Below are positions 12,328 to 24,237 of a DNA stretch of 64,000 nucleotides, in pieces. Position 1 is the first letter of the stretch, and each line of letters starts with the position of its first letter. Source of the DNA: Hippasteria phrygiana (lineage: Eukaryota > Echinodermata > Asteroidea > Valvatida > Goniasteridae); contig JAZGUH010000723.1 of assembly GCA_037893225.1 (NCBI GenBank), positions 124,001-188,000 of the forward strand, written 5' to 3'. The notes below the pieces were generated by a model. That model was not told the origin of the DNA, searched no databases, and saw nothing but the letters and a program-made list of their open reading frames with translations. A program made the translations under genes and the position numbers.

Positions 12328-12619
12328 GTGAATCCCTTGGATGCGATTTCCTATTCAAAATGGACATGAGGATTAAGAGGATGTGATTTTTAACAATGAG
12401 GGTCCAAAAATCACATCCTACTCTATTTAAAATCACATCTGAAGCCTGTGAACTATTATCCCACCCTGACAAAGAGTACATTGTGACTTCTGGGTTTAAC
12501 AGCTTAAACCGCATTGTGATTCTGGACTCTGGATGTGATTTTGGACCCTCATTGTTAAAATCACATTCTCTTAACTCTCCTGTCCATTCTGAATAGGAAA
12601 TTACATCCAAGGGGTTCAT
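12328..12619. mobile_element. Foldback MITE with about 92-bp inverted arms
   Basis: The left arm starts TGAATCCCTTGGATGCGATT and the right arm ends AATTACATCCAAGGGGTTCA. The arms contain GTGATTTTTAACAATGAGGG and its complement. The repeated motif GGATGTGATTTT also occurs inside the core. No coding. Confidence 0.8.
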
Positions 12620-12769
12620 AGTGTCATCTCAATTCCTCTCTTTTTTCATCCTCACCCAAACCACTCCCCTGTGTTCCTTGCTGCCCCCCCCCCATCTCTA
12701 TACTCCCTTTGATGTTCACCTACAGCCACACTCCCTTGGTCCTTAACCCCAACCCCCACGGGGTATTCT

Positions 12770-13012
12770 CTGAGCACCCTGCCAAATGCAACAGAATGCA
12801 ACACAGCTGAAATAAGAACCCTGGCAAATGCAATGTTGCACTGTGCAGTGAACTCATCTGTACCAGCCTTGTAGCTGGAGGCTTATACATGTATAATACT
12901 AAATACAAAAGAATGCATCAGACCAGGAGATATGCCTTGACTGCCAAATGCAACAACTTTTTACCATTGGAGCATTCTGTTGCATTTTTTTTATAGCAGG
13001 GTTAGGGTTAAT
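12770..13012. mobile_element. CCCTGCYAAATSCAAC-family element
   Basis: The left part is ACCCTGCCAAATGCAACAGA and the right part is CTGTTGCATTTTTTTTATAG followed by CAGGGTTAGGGTTAA. The same word recurs at 15065-16370, 19350-19385, 35634-36014 and 48800-48830, so this is a dispersed family with telomere-like ends. Confidence 0.6.
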
Positions 13013-13238
13013 CTCTCTTTTGTGTTTCTCCATCCACCCCTGAGTGCTTGTGTGTCCTCCAGATTTGTTTCTTGTCTTAAGTTTGAAATGTTATTTTGCT
13101 GGAAAACTTTTCTGTTTGAGCAGTGATTTTGTGCACATTCACAATGTGCTTATTTCGCTTGTTGAAATTGATTGTTGAAGCGAGTATTTTTAGATGTCTT
13201 CAGATACAATTTTCTCAGCATTTCAGATGGAAATAATC

Positions 13239-13897
13239 CAGGGTTGGCTGATTTAAATCAACCTGATTTAAATCAATCAACCCTGATTTATTTTGCTAAA
13301 ATAAGACTTTTACAAAAAAGTGATTTAAATCAGTGATTAACAAAAATTCATGTGATTTAAATGTAGTATACATCATTTGCAAACATAAAAAAAAAAAAAT
13401 AATTTACTGAATTATTACGAAATACCGTACTAGACTGAAAGTAAATAGCAGTCCGAAGCATCTTGTAAAATTATGGCACCTGGTGTGCTGCCGTTTTCAA
13501 GAAAAGTGGAAATTTATATTGTTTTCCAACTATTGTCGGCCGACAATCATTGAAAATAGTTCCCCGACCTTATAATTTGCTCCGTTTTGTCTAAAGTATG
13601 GTCAAGGAACCAGACTACTAGAACAGATTTTTTTCTCTCTGCGCAGACTATGGTTTTCCCCAGCATCTATGCACACAAAACTTTAAACAGAAGAGTGTTT
13701 CAGTATTTGCCAGCACCCTATTAAATGCTAACCCCCAAATCAATTAATTTCTGAAAATTACAGCAAAAGCAGCCTTTAAATCGCGATTTAAAATCGGTGA
13801 TTTAAATCAACGTAATCAGCCAACCGGCCAACCCAAATGCCTTTTCACATCCGGATTGGCTAATTTATATCAACGTGATTTAAATCATCCAACCCTG
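13239..13897. mobile_element. hAT-type MITE with perfect 8-bp target duplication, carrying a nested MITE
   Basis: Termini CAGGGTTGGCTGATTTAAAT and ATTTAAATCATCCAACCCTG, flanked on both sides by AAATAATC. The 8-bp duplication and CAGGG ends are the hAT signature. The element is rich in TGATTTAAATCA repeats. Copy c of the AGGTAGTRTAC family is inserted within it. Confidence 0.85.
13358..13778. mobile_element. AGGTAGTRTAC-family MITE, copy c, nested in a hAT MITE
   Basis: TTAA ends with GTAGTATACATCATTTGC on the left and GCAAAAGCAGCC on the right. The short centre CTATTGTCGGCCGACAATC is present. Being inside the 13239-13897 element, it is the younger insertion. Confidence 0.75.
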
Positions 13898-14289
13898 AAA
13901 TAATCTGCTTCTTTTTTTAAATCATTATCAATGCTATATCATACGTGTACCTTTTTAGTGCCTATCATGGCAATATTGCATGCTGTGCTCATGACTATGG
14001 AAATTCATATTAGCATAAAATCCTAGCAATTGCTAAAAAGACTCATGAAACATGCTCAGATGGGAAAAAGAATTTGAAAAGAATCCATTCCTGAGACTCT
14101 TTAAATGTGCCACCAACAGGTACATGTGATGTACGTGTGCAATATATGTCATTTATGAACAATTAAAACTCCTGTGGTATTTGAGACAGCGCCGAGGGGT
14201 GCATGTTTTTTTCCACTTCGCCCATGGCACCTTCCCGTCAAGGCTTCACACACCAGTGTCAGCATGGGCGCAGGACAATATAGGATGAA

Positions 14290-14791
14290 CTAAAGGTAGT
14301 ATACAACATTTGCAGACATTAAAAAAACAGACAAATTATTATGAAATACCTTACTTGACTTTAAGTGAATAAGTCTCAAGCATTCTGTAATATCGTGGCA
14401 CCTGGTGTGCTGTCATTTTCAAGAAAAGTGGATTTTTTGTATCAATTTCAAGCGATGATCGGCCAACCATTGTTGGAAAACCGATAAAGCTGACTTTTTT
14501 TGCAAATACTGCCAACTTTACCAAGTTTTGTTTGGCAATTGGTTACACGTCCATCTAGTTAGTCCAGTTCCCCAACCTGATAATTCCTTGACATCTATAA
14601 AATGCTATGTTTTGTCTGAGTTTAGTAGGGTTAGGGAACCAGACTACAAGAACTGCAATTTTTTTCCCAGCATATATGCACACAAAACTTTAAATACATG
14701 TAGGTCAGTGTTACAGTATTTGCTACAAAATGCTAACCCTCAAGTCAAATTCATATCTGAAAATTACATCCAAAGCAGATGTTACCTTTAA
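14290..14791. mobile_element. AGGTAGTRTAC-family MITE, copy d
   Basis: Starts AAAGGTAGTATACAACATTT and ends AGATGTTACC followed by TTTAA. It has an extra stretch near 14495-14560 relative to copy a. GGGTTAGGGAACCAGACTAC lies at its inner right arm. Confidence 0.72.
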
Positions 14792-15113
14792 ACAGAAGTC
14801 CAGCGATTGCATTGACAGGGAAAATATTATACATGTACATCTGTCAAGTATCTGGCTCGACAGCGAGGAAAAATTAGTGGAGTCCTTTTGATTTTTTATC
14901 TATACGTGTTTTTCCAGATCTTGAAAAGGAGAACAAACTGAAGTAACACAAGACAGCTCGGCCCTTAAAGTAGGAAATTGCATTTCCGCAGCTGAGCGAA
15001 ATTATACTTTTCATTGCTAAGACAAAGCAGATTTGTTAACATAACCGTAACCCCCTTCCGTGTTTTTAACATGGCCCTACTAAATGCAACAAAACTGAAA
15101 TGAGCCTGTTAAA

Positions 15114-15626
15114 TACAGGGTGTCCCAAAAAAATAGTCTTTATTTCATCAAATTCAGTCAAGCCAGTCAGAAGTTATGTCAATTTTTGTGCAGCAAGGTC
15201 AGCCTGCCAACTCCAGGTGATCCAGAGCAGAGGATGTGGTATTGGAGATGGTTCACTGCTGTGCGGTGACGATTTATCTATGGTGATGAGGCAAAGTTTC
15301 CTCTGAAGGGGTGCATCAACAAACAGAACACTTAAGCCTATGCAGCAAAAGACCATCCACCCAAGGAGTTTACTTCAGACTCAAGAACCGATCAGAGAGA
15401 TTCCCTTCATAATGACTGGGCTGCTACATGTACATGTATAACCACAGACGGACAGCTTCTTGGAATGAAAAATGTAAAAAAGTCAGCTGACCTTGCTGCA
15501 CAAAAAATGACATTGATGAAATAAAGACTATTTTTCATGTAAGAAGTTCCCGCATCAGGATCTGTCGAAATCTAGATTCTGAAGTTGACTGGTTTGGTCT
15601 GGAATTTTTTTAGGGGACACCCTGTA
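15114..15626 (+). mobile_element. Tc1/mariner-like remnant with TA target site
   Basis: Termini are TACAGGGTGTCCCAAAAAA on the left and TTAGGGGACACCCTGTA on the right, so TA flanks CAGGGTGTCCC ends. An inner frame near 15278 reads IYGDEAKFPLKGCINKQNT before a stop. It resembles the first-aspartate block (SDEA.F...G.VN.QN) of mariner/Tc transposases. Two further inner inverted segments match each other (AATAGTCTTTATTTCATCA and TGATGAAATAAAGACTATTT). It is non-functional. Confidence 0.65.
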
Positions 15627-15840
15627 TATGTACAACAAAAAATCCAACAAATTTTTTTGTTGGATTCTGCCTTGAACCACCTATACACAGCCTTGGAATT
15701 TTGCAGCTGCCTTGCTGAATCCAACAAAATACAACAGGTGTTTGTTTGTATGAGCCCTGCCAAACCTAACAATCCAACTGCTTCCACCCTGCTTATACAC
15801 AAAATCCAACGGGTATTAGCTTCTACCCAGCTAAATTTAA

Positions 15841-16276
15841 TGTCCCGCTCCAGAAAAAGGTGATATAAGTCGCCATATGCATTTACGTGTAATGGCCCTT
15901 TCAACGTTGATAGGGTAACATTTTTTGTCAAAATTCTTTCTTCTTTTTTGTCTTTAATGACATCTTAAATATCTAAAGTTTCAGGTTTGGTGCACAACAA
16001 TGTTGATTTCAGTGAATTAAGTGAACAAAACCTTTTAAGAGTGCATTGTTCCATTGCATTGTATCAGAACTAGCTATTTCAAAGCCTGTTTTCTCTGTTG
16101 TGCAATTTGAACTCCATAGAACTAATTAATATGCAAAAACACAATATCTCCAGAATGGAAAGGGCTTTGGAGCTCTTATGTACCAAATGAAAGCTGACAT
16201 TGCGAGCTTTCCAAACACATAAAACTCATTTTTCATATTTTGCGACATAATATACCTTTTTCCAGAGCGGGTTACA
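15841..16276. mobile_element. TGTGACCCGCTC-family MITE, copy 1
   Basis: Left end GTCCCGCTCCAGAAAAAGGT, right end CCTTTTTCCAGAGCGGGTTACA. The inside matches 42283-42727 over its whole length, including ATTTACGTGTAATGGCCC and CGACATAATATACC. Confidence 0.8.
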
Positions 16277-16497
16277 TATAGTTTGTGTTTACTGCTACAT
16301 GTAAATCCAACAAATTACGACAGATTTTTACCGTTGTTGGATTTTGTTGGATGTAGCAGGGTTAGAAGTAATTGTTTGTATGGAATAACATTTGCTGTAT
16401 GTCCGAATTGTGCCTTTCGAATAAATACCCTTTTTTTTTTTTTTTAAAGCGCTTCCCCTGTGCATGGTACAGCAGTGTTTTTACCGGTAAAGGTACA

Positions 16498-16690
16498 AAC
16501 AGTCGTACTTCCCCAATACGTCCGAGGACAATACTTTGTGTTTCCTATTGTTCCTTTAATATAACCAACCCCCATAGACTAAGCACGTATCCTTACGTTC
16601 GAGGACCGATTTCAACAAAAGACTCTCCATTCGAGGACTGAAAGGTTTCTTTGTGTTTCCTTTCTTCTCTTGCCCTCGGAGATATATACA
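16498..16690 (-). repeat. CCGAGGACAA dispersed repeat, copy 1
   Basis: Contains ATACGTCCGAGGACAATAC, GACTAAGCACGTATCC and CTTGCCCTCGGAGATATATA. The same sequence in the other orientation is at 23238-23428 and 63228-63415. Confidence 0.7.
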
Positions 16691-16716
16691 GTGCATGTAC
16701 ATGTATACATGTATAG

Positions 16717-16920
16717 ATCAATAGAAATGGGTATTTTAAGAGGTGCTTTTAGGCAAATACAAACCATAGACCCTACATTGCTCTGGGTCCTCGGCGAGCC
16801 CCAAACACTGCAGATTTTGTGGATTTTTCATTTTCGGCCAGTCTCACCCCGGGTTGATGTCATTGTTAATTTGGTCCAAGAACTGAAAGGACTTTTTTTT
16901 ATCACTATTTGCCCTGAAAT
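16717..16920. repeat. Dispersed repeat paired with 20860-20995
   Basis: Both copies share GGCAAATACAAAC, GTGGATTTTTC and a following CAGTCTCACCCC/CAATCTCACCCC. Identity unknown. Confidence 0.45.
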
Positions 16921-17099
16921 CAGGGCAGAGCTGTCTCTCCTCACTTTATTTACCCAATATGGACAAGGGAACTGCCCTATAAAACGCAAGTTATGAAGTG
17001 CATACAGCCATGGCCCTACATGTAAGGCCTCTAGCACTGTCCTCCATAGAGATATCACACTCGCAGGAACATATTTTCCCAAATTCCGTATGCTACATG

Positions 17100-17445
17100 T
17101 TGTCTCCCTAGTGGCCCGCCCGTCTCCTAGTGGCCTGCCCGTCCCCCCCTAGTGGCCCGCCTGTCCCCCCCTAGTGGCCCGCCTGTCCTAGTGGCCTGTC
17201 CGTCTCCCTAGTGGCCCACCTGTCCCCTTAGTGGCCCCCTAGTGGCCCGCCCGTCCCCCTAGTGGCCCGCCCATCTCCTAGTGGCCCGTCCGTCCCCCTA
17301 GTGGCCCGCCCGTTCTCCTAGTGGCCCGCCCGTTCTAGTGGCCCGCCCGCCCGTCCCCCTAGTGGCCCGCCCGTCCCCCTAGTGGCCCGCCCGTCCCCCT
17401 AGTGGCCCGCCCGTCCCCCTAGTGGCCCGCCCGTCCCCCTAGAGG
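17100..17445. repeat. GC-rich minisatellite, 20-bp unit CTAGTGGCCCGCCCGTCCCC
   Basis: About 17 units with length and base variants; the last five are nearly identical. C runs on + mean G runs on the other strand (GGGGG, GGG, GGG per unit). Confidence 0.95.
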
Positions 17446-19411
17446 ACCTGTAATTGGCAGTTCTGCACTTGGATGTGGTAAATGAGTAAATAAATAAGTA
17501 AATAAAAGAATAGGCTAAAAATTGGCAGATATGATGTGTTGTCCAATAATGTACTGTCTGCCCACTTTCAAAATGGCTCTCAAAACACGCGATGCCATCC
17601 TCACAGCCTTAGAATATAACTCCATGATGGCAATGTACCTAATAACAATATCCCACATGCAAATGATTCCGTTCTGGGGAGAGAGTTTAGCTACATGTAG
17701 TGGAAGCTTAAATGCCATGGATACCAGGTTAGGTTCATTGTCCTCCCCCATTCAAGCACCCCCATCTTGTCTCAGAACAGGTGTACATTTATCCCCAGGG
17801 TTTATTTCCGGAAGTCCTTGACCAGCTCAGGGCATGTCCACAGACCCAAACATCTTCTTTCCCCTCTGGTAAACTTGTCACTCATGACAGCACTGGTGTC
17901 CTCAGCAGCACAGCTTCCCTCTCAACAGATAACAGTCCCTCCAGGCTTCAAGTGCCAAAATACTGGTGAAACATTCACTGTACCTATCTGGCGTCATTTT
18001 TTTTCCATACAGGTACAGTACATTGCAATTGAAAGTTAACCTGGGAATAGGAATTTTTCTTCACACTTTTTCTCTTCCCATGGAATTCATTTTCATTTGA
18101 CAAAATGTAAAAAAAATCCCCAAAAGTGGGAAAACATTTTCACACCTTTTTCACACAAGTAGGTAAATATTTTCACACCATTTCTCAAAGTGGGAAAATA
18201 ATTTCCCACTTGAATTCACAGGGGGAAAACTTGTGTGAGAAATGTGAAATGTGAATAAGAATGGGAATTTCAGTGTTAACTTTCAATTGCAATGTGTACT
18301 GTGCTGTAAAATGCCAGTATAACGAACATAATCATGGAAAAAAATGGTCACTATAGTGGTCGTTCGTTTATAGTGAATAATGGCATTGTATCCAATAAAT
18401 CAATTTGGTAGCCAAAGAGGCTGTTCCTTGTAGCCAAATGAACGCTATCACGGTGTTCGTTACAGCAAAGTTATGCTGTACAAGTAGTTTTTTTTAACAT
18501 CCTTAGTCAGAAAGGGATAGTACATTTAAAGGGCCTGTGAAATGGAATTTCTAAAACCTAAATCCGCACCATGCACTTGTGTATATATATATATGCAATT
18601 TCCCATCACTTCTAACTTCTGTTTTGCCATTCTGAAGGTATAATGCCCATTTAGCAATCTGTTGGATTGTATGCACGAGCACAGGAGTGACAGTAAGAGG
18701 AAAGAGTTGGCCTCACAGTAATTTCTCGGGAATCTGTTGGAGAATAAAATCCTCTAAGTCTTTTTTAGATTTGTGCCCAGGAAAACCGTAAGGGTGGTAG
18801 GGTTGGCAATTCAAACTTTACAAAGAGTGGATTTTAGCCTTGTATTGGCTTTTAGCCTTGTATTGGGTGATTTCATTGTAAAACAAATGAGTGCCTTGAG
18901 TTTCTTTTTATGAGTGACATTACAGTAACAGCGCCCTCATATGTCAGGAAATGACACGAACTACGGTAAAAAAAGAAAAAGTACTTCAATCCTATTTTAA
19001 ATCCAAAAAGGGAATTACATCAGTTTATAGAGTTCAGAGGCATTAATATTAACTGCATAAGAAATCTGTTGATACAGGCCGTATTTTCATTTTAGTGGGC
19101 CTTTGAGTCAGATTCCAGTTCCAGCTACCTGTATTTTGAAAACTGGTTGAATGAGCTCTTTGGGAAATAGAATTGCATCTATTGACATGTAAACAAATTG
19201 GTAATACTTCCAAAAACAAAATTCAGATCTTTGAAAACCCACTTCAAACCAATATCAAACCGATTTTCAGCACTTCGTCAAGAATGTGCAGCCCTATTGT
19301 TCATTTATAACAAATGTAGGTTTGGTGTGTCATTACTTTCCTTAACGCCAGCCCTGCTAAATCCAACAAAATTCAACTAAGGTAAAAAAAAAAGCTGTTG
19401 ATATACATGTA
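17446..19411. other. No supported gene
   Basis: Open frames at 17515-18039 show no recognisable family. The 18014-18302 foldback lies here. 18303-18490 contains a weak inverted arrangement around GAACGCTATCAC and GTCACTATAGTGGTC. Confidence 0.4.
18014..18302. mobile_element. Foldback MITE with CATTGCAATTGAAAGTTAAC arms, copy 1
   Basis: Left TACAGTACATTGCAATTGAA, right TTCAATTGCAATGTGTACTG. Inside are repeated TTTTCACAC and AAGTGGGAAAA words. A second copy is at 46050-46345. Confidence 0.75.
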
Positions 19412-19947
19412 TGTGATGCGATCAAGCAAAATCAGTCGGAACTCGGCAATCCTTGTTTTGAGATATCGGCCAAAATAATGTTCGTAGGGGTGGACAAATC
19501 TAAATTGACTTTTTTAAAACAAAAACAGATGGGAAAAACATTCTTCTTTCACATGAAAATATTCAGAAGGGAAGTGGTAAAAAGAAAGACTTTTTTTTTA
19601 CCCCATCCAGCTTTGATTATTGTCAAAAATCCTAAATTTTATTTCCAAAAAGAATCTCGTATTTGCGCTTTGTTATTGCTATTTCGTATACTCTACCCCA
19701 TTCACAAATGGTATCGTTGGAAAGGAAAATGAATGAATTTTCCAAATAAGGACATGTCGTCATCATAAAATCCGAATATTCATGTAAAAACACAAAGAAT
19801 CTTCCAAACAAACCCTCCCTTGTTGCTACGCAAGCTGATTTCGTAACCCGCGATTGGTCAATTGCGGTCACGTGATGTCACAACCCGGATGTCATCGGCT
19901 GCAATATTATTGCCAAGTTCCGACTGATTTTGCTTGATCGCATCACA
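19412..19947. mobile_element. MITE with about 36-bp TIRs (TGTGATGCGATCAAGCAAAA)
   Basis: The left arm TGTGATGCGATCAAGCAAAA continues through TCAGTCGGAACTCGGCAAT. The right arm is the complement (ATTGCCAAGTTCCGACTGAT and on to GATCGCATCACA). Length 536 bp; internal open frames on both strands have no domain. Confidence 0.85.
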
Positions 19948-22938
19948 TATTTCTAAGGGAAGGATTAAGAGAATTCCACAGCTTGGGCTCTTCATATTTG
20001 ACAGTTTCTTGAGCTGAAGTGGTACCAGCCCATAAAATAGAATTCCTTATCTTCATGGCCCCCATGCACTAGGGTGAGAAATGGCAAAGATTTATGGAGC
20101 AATTGAGGCATGGTCATTGGTCGTGATGCTTGAATACCTATGGCTGTCCTACTATACCATTGAGAGGTAGTTAGGGAGACGAGATTATTCGTTCACCAGA
20201 TGTCCTCCCCCAGCTCACATAAGGCTGGCCCAGCCCGAAAACATCAAATGCCTTTTCTTGATTGCTTTATTGTCAAAATTGGGTTCATTTAATCTGCGGA
20301 AATGAGGGAAGACATGAGATTGTTCTCCATCGGCAGAATCGGAAGGTGGTTTTTAAATTTGTCAGAAGCCTGCCCCAAAACCACTCTCGGTGCCAGAACT
20401 GATGTCCATCACAGGTTGACCAAGGATAATGAGGACATTGTTCACTTTTGAGCAATTTAATTTTCACTCTTGTGATCATCCCCGTGGACGTCCGTATTCG
20501 TTAATGATGAAAAGGGCACTGTCGTGGATCCAACTTTGAACCATGACACAATTTCTTGAGTTTGCTGTTTGCAATCTGGCACCGCGAAACAGGTGGAAAG
20601 TATAGCAAGAGATAAAAATTGAGATTATGGCATTCTGTATTGAATGTATTGTGTGTTGCTGTTACTCATTTCTAGGTCCCGCTGTAACCTTTTGAAGTTT
20701 TTAGTCTTGGCTCTTGGTTTTGCAGGGGTGAGATTTGTCGGGATTTTTTTTCTGATTTCAGGATTTTTTTGTCAGGATTTCTGAATTTTTAAAGAATCTC
20801 TTTTGCAATCTGGTATTCCTGAGGTATTGTCCTAAAGGTGTAAAAGTTTATATAGACCAATAAAAACTTATATTTTAAAAGGGTGCCTTTCGGCAAATAC
20901 AAACTATATGTTGATCTGTTGTCCTCGTGGATTTTTCACGGATTTTTCGTGGTTTTTAAATTTTTGGCCAATCTCACCCCAGGTTTTGAGAAAGCAAAGT
21001 CTGTACAGTTACCTGAGCACATTATAACCCGAGTAAAAACAAATAATTTCCAAACAATATTTCAAGATAAAATTCAGTTTTAAAAGTTTTTGAAATATAT
21101 TGGGATTTGATAGAATAAAGCCTTTAAAATGGGCCATTCTTTGTATTATTTAAAGTGAACCAAATGTCACGCACATGACCAGACTTCATCTTGTAAGAGA
21201 TTAGGTTGATTTATAAATTGCTGTTTTCTAACATACAGTTCTATAAATAATGCATGCCTACATGTACCATAGATATAAACATTCCAGTTTTTTTTAATTC
21301 AGAGTCTTTAAGATGAAACCATTTTTTTTTTTTTATGTCACACATGTGACCACTGACCAGCAATATTTGACCTCTGACCCTAAAAAACATTGTCAGCAAA
21401 ACATATAAAAATTCCACTTAATAAACTTAGACATAAGTCAAAATACACCAGGTCACATTTGTGCTTACGACTGCCATTTTTTGATAGCACAGGAATTCTG
21501 TGCTAACCCAGTAATACATAAGTGAAAATTTATGAGAGTACTCCAAGACTAATTTGTTTTTCTGACATTTGCCCATCAGCAGATCTTAAGTCCCGCTATA
21601 GGCACTTGAGAATTTTTAGTTAATGGAACTTTGCCCCATCAGAATTTTATTGCTTTGCTGTGATAACCGAGTGTTTGCAACACAAGAGCCTATAATTGTG
21701 TGAATAGAAATTACTTTATGTTGCTATAGATTTATTAATTTCTGGGGCTCTATGGAATGATGATATACTGGCTATATGCGGCCTGTTACAATTTTTCCCC
21801 TATTTGTAACAATTTGTTGTCCAACTAATGGGTTTCTACAACATAATGGTACCCCAGACACTTGGTAGCATTGTAAACAATTTACCAGACTTGAAAGCAT
21901 TCAAAATTTGTGACACCCCGTGCCAAAATTATGCACTTCCCGCCATTTTTTTGGGTGGGCCAAGCATTTATGGGAGTTTAAGAGCTTTGATAATTTTTGA
22001 AATGTTGATGTCATTCGTCAAATGCGGGAATAGCCTGGTTTTGGCATGGGCTGTCACAGTTAGGGAGCATTTCTTATTGTCCAGAGGCAGTATTGATTTC
22101 ACTTACCACTAAACCTTGCTGATGAATGGAAAGCAGGCAGCTTGAATAACTTGAATAATCATGAGGTCAAAACTGTAATTTTGAGCTCGTTAAAGCCCAG
22201 TCGGGTCTATTGAGAGTTCTTGCTTAATAGAACACTTTAATTCACCACTGGAAACCAGGATGGATCAGCCAAAAAGCCAGAGGATTAGCGATGCTGCAAT
22301 CAGATTCTTTGTGGATTAGCAATGCTGCAATCGGATTCTTTGTAAATCACTCACAGCCAGAGGTTCCACACACTCCTCGTGAATATTGCAGTGCAAAACT
22401 GCCTTTGTGCACCCTGACTGACTTATATAGAACAAGCTCATTATACCAGCCAGCTGAGCGTTAATAACTGACTGCAAAAAAACACCCAGCATGACTGCAA
22501 TTGATACCGCTTTTAGATATTATGAAATGATCCCTTACGTGTGTGCACTTTAATACATGCGCATCTGTACAAGTCTCATTAGTGTGAGACCTGACGGGTG
22601 AAGAATCATGTGCAAAATAAATACTCGAAATTAAGTGTGCGCCACCAAATCAATATTTGAACATCCCAGAAATTTTGCGTTGTAATCAAGTCCGTCAAGC
22701 CCTATGTATTGTTGAGGTCACCTGTCATGCATTCTGACTGCCTGAGGCTTTTGGATAGGGGCATGTATTCCATAGGTGAAGACTCAAGACTGCTGTTTGT
22801 TCACCACCTTGTACCTTCCACAGAATTTGCCCTGGGTTGCCCATGTTCAGCCTTCTCACAGAGTGAACTAAATTGAATCAGGTGGGGTCAGTGGTTTATC
22901 CATTTGACCAAAACAGTATCCTTCATTGGTAACAGTTT
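19948..22938. other. No supported gene (3.0 kb)
   Basis: A/T-rich. Apart from the 20860-20995 repeat and a direct repeat of GATTAGC..TGCTGCAATC around 22285-22340, I see nothing identifiable. Confidence 0.5.
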
Positions 22939-23168
22939 TTAACCCCTTGAGCACGGTATTTTACGGGAGACGTCGGGGTTTTGCAGCGGTTCTGGTAGCC
23001 AAATCGAACCGCTACAATGTGTTTGTGCAGTCAAGCATGATATAAAGAATAATCCAACAATGGATTGAAACTGCACAAACAGCGGCCAATGGCGTCATCC
23101 GGCCTGGTGGCACTGGTTTTTTTTTTTTGCGTTGCGCTATATGGTGTCATCCATACGCAAGTGGTTAA
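22939..23168 (+). mobile_element. CCCCTTG-family (piggyBac-like) MITE, copy 2
   Basis: TTAA ends; left CCCCTTGAGCACGGTATTTT, right CATACGCAAGTGG. It shares TACGGGAGACGTCGGGG, CCAAATCGAACCGCTACAAT and GGATTGAAACTGCACAAAC with copy 3. Confidence 0.85.
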
Positions 23169-23237
23169 ATGGGTGGGAAATGTTTGTTTCTTGTTTTCGA
23201 CAATGCCTCTGTGTGTCTGTGTATACGTGCACTGTAT

Positions 23238-23428
23238 ATATCTCCGAGGACAAGAGAAGAAAGGAAACACAAAGAAACCTTTCAGTCCTCGAACGTAGAG
23301 TCTGTTGTTGAAATCGGTCCTCGAACGTAAGGATACGTGCTTAGTCTATGGGGGTTGGTTATATTAAAGGAACAATAGGAAACACAAAGCATTGTCCTCG
23401 GACGTATTGAGGAAGTACGACTGTGTGT
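23238..23428 (+). repeat. CCGAGGACAA dispersed repeat, copy 2
   Basis: Begins CTCCGAGGACAAGAGAAGAA, ends TCCTCGGACGTATTGAGG. It keeps CGTGCTTAGTCTATGGGGGT. Confidence 0.7.
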
Positions 23429-23617
23429 TTCTGGAAGTGGTTTTGTGGTTTGGTGAGGGCATCTCTCAAATCAGGGATCACGTGCCAACGGTGGCGAATG
23501 TTGGGGGTCATCAGATTCTGTTATTGTCTGGTTCTAATTCAAACTTTGGTGTCTCACTGAAAAAGATTTTAACAACATTCAACAAGAAAAACCATGCATT
23601 ACAATATCTTTGCCTCC

Positions 23618-23644
23618 CCCCCCACCCCCACCCCCACCCCCAAC
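23618..23644. repeat. C-rich tract (CCCCCA)n
   Basis: Short simple repeat, C9 then CACCCC units. Confidence 0.9.
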
Positions 23645-23977
23645 AACAATCCACTTAAAGATTGATTTAAGTAAAGAAAAGTTTTGTACATGTATATAAA
23701 TTTCACAAACCCTAACCCCTTTGGCACTTTTACTGAGAAGTGTCCCGACCCTGTCAAAATCCAACACTGTGTGGTATACCTACAGTACATGCACATGTAC
23801 ATACATGTATATACGATGTATGGCACATTCTTTGAAAAATTGCGGCATCATACATGTAGCTCCATGTGAAGTAATTGTGCCAAGGCTCTTCACTGATGTA
23901 CAAAAAGATGTGGTGTTGGATTTTGGCGGATTTGGGATGTGTAGGCATACCGTGGCCAACCTTCACTCAAGGCAAAG

Positions 23978-24237
23978 TAAAAAACATGTTTAGTGTTCCC
24001 GCCCGCTTCCTGTTTGGGGGGCCGCCCAGATTTAAAAAAAAGAAAATGTACACTATTAAAAACACTGTAAACATGTTCAATTCTCTTGTCCAACAAGCCT
24101 TTCATTTTTGTGTCTTTGAACAGTTGAAAAACCTGCGGTTGTCAGAAATTTTAAAAAGAATGGCAGCCATCTTGAAAATAAAAAAATTAAAAGCTCCTCC
24201 CTTAAAAAAAAACCGGATGCTAAACATTTTTTTTTAA
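23978..24237. mobile_element. GCCATCTTG-motif MITE, copy with both ends
   Basis: Left AAAAACATGTTTAGTGTTCC, right GGATGCTAAACATTTTTTTT. It contains GGCAGCCATCTTGAAAAT. Related to 56308-56576, 47515-47938 and about 28375-28545. Confidence 0.6.

Larger units (their letters stand above)
15065..16370. mobile_element. CCCTGCTAAATCCAAC-family region with two nested elements
   Basis: Blocks of the form AATCCAACAAAA in both orientations run from GGCCCTACTAAATGCAACAA (15073) to TTGTTGGATGTAGCAGGGTTA (16343). A mariner-like remnant (15114-15626) and a CCGCTCCAGAAAAAGG element (15841-16276) interrupt it. Confidence 0.6.

Noticed and set aside
17515..18039. Overlapping open frames on both strands after the minisatellite
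   Set aside because: Both strands are open to a similar extent and neither shows a domain, so openness by chance is likely.
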